DNA from: Gp6-AA40 sp050742535
GTDB lineage: Bacteria > Acidobacteriota > Vicinamibacteria > Vicinamibacterales > UBA2999
DNA: 9,530 nucleotides
NCBI GenBank assembly: GCA_050742535.1
Contig: JBOGIQ010000236.1
Span: forward strand, 1 to 9,530
Direction of reading: 5' to 3'
The notes under the pieces are model-generated. The model saw only the letters and a list, made by a program, of their open reading frames with translations, was not told the DNA's origin and ran no database searches. Shown in pieces: positions 6,548 through 9,530 of this stretch. Made by a program: the position numbers and the translations under genes. How positions within the stretch are numbered: position 1 is the stretch's first letter; each line of letters starts with the position of its first letter.

Positions 6548-7426
6548 ATGGCGATCAAGTTTTCGGCCGTCGTCACTGGAGCAACTGTCGTAGCGGCGGC
6601 CTGTGGTTCGCTCGTTTGGACCGATGGCTCGATCCTCAGTGCGCAGGTGACGCCCGGCGCGGCAACTGCCACTCCACCGAAATTCGAAGTGGCGACCATC
6701 AAACGCAATGTGTCTGGCGCGCCCGGAGCAGAAGACGTATTCCAGCCTGATGGCCGTTATCGGGCCCTCAACGTGCGGTTACGGGACCTCGTAGCGACGG
6801 CCTATCGAGTGCGCGGGTTTCAGGTTGCCGGCGGACCGGCGTGGGCTGCTTCAGAACGGTTCGACGTCGAGGCGAAGGCCGCGGACGCTGCCAGTTTCTG
6901 GTTCACCCCGAAGGCCGATGGGACCGTGGTATTTCCCGAGACGGCATTTCTCATGATTCGCGAGTTACTCAAGGACCGTTTCAAGTTGGTCGTTCACCAC
7001 GAGACACGTGAGGGTCCGGCTTACGCGCTCATGATGATTCGATCCGGTGTGCGCGGACCGCGGCTGCGTCCGCCTACTGACGGCTGCTTCAAGAGTGTTC
7101 CGAAACCGCCAACCTGCGAAGGAATTCGATGGGCGCCAGGACGGTTCATGGCGACGTCGGCGACGATGGCGCGCTTGGCCACGAGCCTGTCGATCCTGCT
7201 GCAGCGTCTGGTCATCGACCGCACGGGACTGTCCGAACGGTTCGACTTCAATCTGGAATGGAAGCCGATCGATTCCGCTGTCGATCCAGCCGCAACGCCC
7301 GCGGCAGAATTCGCACCGTCGCTGCTCGCAGCGCTCGATGAGCAGCTGGGGTTGAAGCTGGAGGCACAGCAGGCGCCGATCGATTACGTCGTCATCGATA
7401 GCGCCGAACCGCCAACCGACAACTGA
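6548..7426 (+). CDS. DUF3738 / TIGR03435 family exported protein
   Basis: The protein has 292 residues. An N-terminal hydrophobic segment (about 6-24) suggests export. Cleavage near SILSAQ is plausible, but VAAAC (Cys19) could also be a lipobox. Family hallmarks appear in order: KFEVATIKRN (45-54), NVRLRDLVATAYRVRGFQVAGGPAWA (75-100), RFDVEAKA (104-111), MIRELLKDRFKLVVHHETREGPAYAL (136-161), the MARLATSLSILLQRLVIDRTGL block (207-228) and IDYVVIDSAEPP (278-289). This family is strongly expanded in soil Acidobacteriota, and its function is unknown. The same domain is sometimes fused to BlaR1-like M56 peptidase domains; no peptidase part is present here. The gene follows the palindromic operator, has a good Shine-Dalgarno sequence and leads the exported-protein cluster. 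Confidence 0.93.
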   Translation: MAIKFSAVVTGATVVAAACGSLVWTDGSILSAQVTPGAATATPPKFEVATIKRNVSGAPGAEDVFQPDGRYRALNVRLRDLVATAYRVRGFQVAGGPAWAASERFDVEAKAADAASFWFTPKADGTVVFPETAFLMIRELLKDRFKLVVHHETREGPAYALMMIRSGVRGPRLRPPTDGCFKSVPKPPTCEGIRWAPGRFMATSATMARLATSLSILLQRLVIDRTGLSERFDFNLEWKPIDSAVDPAATPAAEFAPSLLAALDEQLGLKLEAQQAPIDYVVIDSAEPPTDN

Positions 7427-7444
7427 TCGTTGCCGCTTTATAAT
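7416..7444 (+). promoter_or_regulatory. Promoter for the secreted protein and beta-lactamase-like genes
   Basis: CCGACA (7416-7421, 4 of 6 to TTGACA), a 17-base spacer, and a perfect TATAAT (7439-7444). The -35 overlaps the last codons of the DUF3738 gene. The expected start near 7451 leaves about 12 bases before the ATG at 7463. This is the best sigma-70-type promoter in the window and could express the downstream genes independently of the operator at 6503. Confidence 0.6.
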
Positions 7445-7462
7445 CCTGCGCCGACTGTCAGG

Positions 7463-8191
7463 ATGAGACTGCTGAGCCTGTTTCTCGTGGGAGGCCTGGT
7501 CGCTGCGCAAGCTCCACCCGGACCGCTTGTCTTCGGCCCACAGGCCGCCTGGTTCCGGCCTGCTGATGCTGAAGGAATCGCACGAGCCGTCGCGCCCTAC
7601 GGCGGACGACCTTGGCTGATCACCGGCGTGCGACGTTCGCCCCCGCAGCGGAACGGCGAATTTCAGTGGTCGGCAATGGCGTATGCGGCGCCGACGACTG
7701 CCACACCTGAACTCCGGCGCGGATCGCTGGTGCCCGTTTCCTCGGCATCCACGCGCGAGCCTTTAGCCGACCCTGCCTCGTGGAGCGTCGATCCGTCGAG
7801 GGTCATTACGTGGGCGCAGGTCGCGCTGCCCGGACGGACGTTCGAGGACGTGACCGGCGAACAGGATGAGAACCGGCCGCTCACGATCACCGGCGACATC
7901 ACCGACGCGGATCTCCTGAGTGCCGTGCGCTTCCTCCGCTCTGGTCCGGCCATCGCGGTCCCGCCCGGGCTGAATCTCGGAACGGTTCCAGGACCCGTCC
8001 GCGCCATCCGTGCGCCTGTGGTAAAACACCCGGCGTTACCAGCCGTGCGCGTCGGTCTCGGCTTGACCGCCGGGTGCGGCTACGAAGTGGTGCTCGAACG
8101 CCGCGGGGAGACCTGGATAGGGGCGGTCGAAGGTGGTGTCGGATGTAGCGGCTCGGTCGCGTCCAACCCCGATATCCCGCCTCAGCGTTGA
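7463..8191 (+). CDS. Secreted protein of unknown function
   Basis: The protein has 242 residues and I do not recognise the family. The N-terminus MRLLSLFLVGGLVAAQAPPG is a short classical signal peptide, probably cut after AAQA or nearby, so the product is likely periplasmic or secreted. The rest is rich in Pro, Arg, Val and Ala and has no membrane segment. It has two cysteines near the end (Cys205 and Cys228) that could form a disulfide around the GYEVVLERRGETWIGAVEGG segment. ATG 7463 is chosen because it starts the signal peptide and follows a TATAAT by a suitable distance. A TTG at 7430 would place the promoter inside the gene. Only 3 bases separate it from the beta-lactamase-like gene, suggesting joint translation and perhaps joint function. 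Confidence 0.7.
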   Translation: MRLLSLFLVGGLVAAQAPPGPLVFGPQAAWFRPADAEGIARAVAPYGGRPWLITGVRRSPPQRNGEFQWSAMAYAAPTTATPELRRGSLVPVSSASTREPLADPASWSVDPSRVITWAQVALPGRTFEDVTGEQDENRPLTITGDITDADLLSAVRFLRSGPAIAVPPGLNLGTVPGPVRAIRAPVVKHPALPAVRVGLGLTAGCGYEVVLERRGETWIGAVEGGVGCSGSVASNPDIPPQR

Positions 8192-8194
8192 GTC

Positions 8195-9286
8195 ATGGAA
8201 CGAAATCGATTTCTTGCGCCAGCTCTGGCGCTGGCTCTGGTCGCGACCTGCATACACCCTTCACATCTCGCCGCGCAGGCCGACCGCGATCCATTACGGT
8301 CGGCGATGGCAAGGCGGATCGACGAAGGGAAGCAGGGAACGGGAGCGGTGGTTGGTCTCCTCACGCCGCAGGGACGATCGTTCGCGACATACGGCCGCAT
8401 CAGCCTTGGCGGACCTGAGGTCACGCCTGACACCATTTTCGAGATCGGCTCGATCACGAAGGTATTCACTGCATTCCTGCTGGCAGACATGGTCGAGCGC
8501 GGCGAAGTCAGGCTGGACGACCCTGTCCGCAAGTTCCTTCCGGGTTCGGTGAAGGTCCCCTCGCGGGGTGGCAAGGAGATCACGCTGGTCGATCTGGCGA
8601 CGCAAACGTCCGGGTTGCCTCGGGACTCCGTCAAGGTCGATCTGGACAGCCCGACGAGCGCGTACGCGGATTACACCGCGAGCCAGCTATATGCGTTCCT
8701 CGGAAGTTTCCGGCTCGATCGGGATCCAGGGTCGAAGTACGAGTATTCGAATGTCGGTTTCGGGCTCCTCGGGCAAGCGCTCGCGTTGCGAGCTGGCATG
8801 AGCTATGAGGACCTCCTGCGGCGCCGGATTTTCGAACCGCTTGGCATGACCAGCACGACGATTACCGTCGACGCCGAGCAGCGTTCGCGGCGCGCGACGG
8901 GTTACAACGGCAAGCTGTTGGCTGTCGAACCGTGGAATGGGGGAGCGCTCGCTTCTACGGGTAGCATTCTTTCGACCGCCGCAGACATGTTGAAGTTCGG
9001 CGCGGCGATGGTCGATCCGAGCAGCCCGCTGAAAGCCGCGTTCGCGCGCATGACGTCCGTGAGACGCCCGAGTGACGGTCCGCGATCGGACCAGGTTCTC
9101 GGGTGGGGAATATTCCGGCTCGGGCCGAACGAGCTTGTCGGCCACAGCGGCGGCACGCTCGGGTTCCAAACACGACTCATCGTCGATCTCACGAGAAAAC
9201 GATCCGTCGTTGCGTGGATCAACGGGCAGGGCGAGTCCGTTACTGAACTGGTGGGTATGGCGCTCGATCGCCCCGGCCTTCAGTAG
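8195..9286 (+). CDS. Class C beta-lactamase-family serine hydrolase
   Basis: The protein has 363 residues. A signal peptide (hydrophobic LAPALALALVATCI, ending near HLAAQA at 24-29) directs it to the periplasm. The three catalytic motifs of the AmpC/DD-peptidase fold are present: Ser86-Ile-Thr-Lys89 (nucleophile and base), Tyr184-Ser-Asn186, and His317-Ser-Gly-Gly320 in the KTG position. The surrounding blocks FEIGSITKVFTAFLLADMVE, LATQTSGLP, FEPLGMTST and GHSGGTLGFQT are typical of the Pfam Beta-lactamase family. These enzymes include beta-lactamases, D-amino peptidases, esterases and penicillin-binding proteins. The HSGG form is common among the non-lactamase members, so drug hydrolysis cannot be assumed. 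No lipocalin-like C-terminal domain is present. The gene lies 3 bases after the secreted-protein gene and 1 base before the next gene. Confidence 0.93.
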   Translation: MERNRFLAPALALALVATCIHPSHLAAQADRDPLRSAMARRIDEGKQGTGAVVGLLTPQGRSFATYGRISLGGPEVTPDTIFEIGSITKVFTAFLLADMVERGEVRLDDPVRKFLPGSVKVPSRGGKEITLVDLATQTSGLPRDSVKVDLDSPTSAYADYTASQLYAFLGSFRLDRDPGSKYEYSNVGFGLLGQALALRAGMSYEDLLRRRIFEPLGMTSTTITVDAEQRSRRATGYNGKLLAVEPWNGGALASTGSILSTAADMLKFGAAMVDPSSPLKAAFARMTSVRRPSDGPRSDQVLGWGIFRLGPNELVGHSGGTLGFQTRLIVDLTRKRSVVAWINGQGESVTELVGMALDRPGLQ

Positions 9287-9287
9287 G

Positions 9288-9530
9288 GTGCGCGCGCGTC
9301 TGTCGATTGCCTTCGCGCTGGTTGCCGGAGTCCTTCACTCAGGCAGCGCGCTCGCGCAAATCCAGCTCATCCCGGTCGCGACGGGGGTGGCCAGTCCGGT
9401 GTTCGTCACCGGAGCGCGCGACGGCACGCGCCGGCTGTTCATCGTGGAGCAGGCCGGCACGATTCGCGTCATGCCGATCGCCGGCGCCACCCATTCGCTG
9501 TTTCTCGACATCCGCTCGCGGGTGCGATCC
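9288..9530 (+). CDS. PQQ-dependent sugar dehydrogenase-like exported protein, N-terminal fragment
   Basis: The first 81 residues are present and the frame runs off the window. From GTG 9288, MRARLSIAFALVAGVLHSGS then ALA forms a signal peptide, with cleavage before Gln24. The mature start, QIQLIPVATGVASPVFVTGA followed by RDGTRRLFIVEQAGTIRV and LFLDIRSRV, resembles the first propeller blade of soluble aldose sugar (glucose) dehydrogenase-like proteins. Those are periplasmic six-bladed beta-propellers that bind PQQ and calcium. The catalytic histidine and PQQ-binding residues lie further on and cannot be checked. The GTG start comes one base after the TAG of the beta-lactamase-like gene, implying the same transcript. 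No in-frame ATG lies nearby upstream. Confidence 0.7.
   Translation, partial: MRARLSIAFALVAGVLHSGSALAQIQLIPVATGVASPVFVTGARDGTRRLFIVEQAGTIRVMPIAGATHSLFLDIRSRVRS

Noticed and set aside
8195..9286. Naming the serine hydrolase as AmpC or an antibiotic-resistance gene
   Set aside because: The fold motifs are clear, but HSGG in place of KTG and the breadth of the family make true beta-lactamase activity unproven.

Overview
The window is GC-rich, densely coded bacterial DNA. It most likely comes from the Acidobacteriota, and the class Vicinamibacteria is my best guess. The reasons are a DUF3738/TIGR03435-family secreted protein (a family expanded in soil Acidobacteriota), short REP-like palindromes scattered at gene ends, and an AT-rich heptamer repeat. 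This placement is inferred from gene content and was not tested by any search. I see no rRNA, tRNA, CRISPR array, transposase or phage gene.

Layout. 1-1355 (+): the 3' end of thiI (tRNA 4-thiouridine synthase) overlaps by 10 bases a class I fructose-bisphosphate aldolase (fbaB type). 1342-1869 (-): a Nudix hydrolase with an N-terminal zinc ribbon, convergent with fbaB and overlapping it by 14 bases. 1950-2477 (+): peptide deformylase (def). 2536-4071 (+): an unusually long, apparently two-domain ThyX-like protein. 4157-4837 (+): phosphatidylcholine synthase (pcs), which carries the extended DGx2ARx12Gx3Dx3D motif. 4883-6457 (-): a TPR-containing lipoprotein of unknown role. 6548-9530 (+): a cluster of exported proteins comprising the DUF3738 protein, an unrecognised secreted protein, a class C beta-lactamase-family serine hydrolase, and the start of a PQQ-dependent sugar dehydrogenase-like protein. 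Their spacing (3 and 1 bases between the last three) suggests co-transcription.

The first two thirds are housekeeping genes with no obvious shared pathway. The last third looks like an accessory unit for the cell envelope or periplasm. The most interesting signal there is a 19-base near-perfect palindrome (ATCTTACA-TGA-TGTAAGAT, 6503-6521) just upstream of the DUF3738 gene. It resembles BlaI/MecI-type TACA...TGTA operators, and a beta-lactamase-fold gene lies two genes downstream. No blaI or blaR gene is inside the window.

A second theme is small repeats. At least five REP-like palindromes (core TCCGCCT/AGGCGGA or TCCGGCT/AGCCGGA, often with an ACTAC tail) sit at or inside gene ends. One contributes in-frame codons to the TPR lipoprotein and has grown a 9-base tandem array encoding four Gly-Pro-Pro units. 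One forms part of the thiI C-terminus, and one holds the pcs stop codon in its centre. Several other stop codons also lie inside hairpins.
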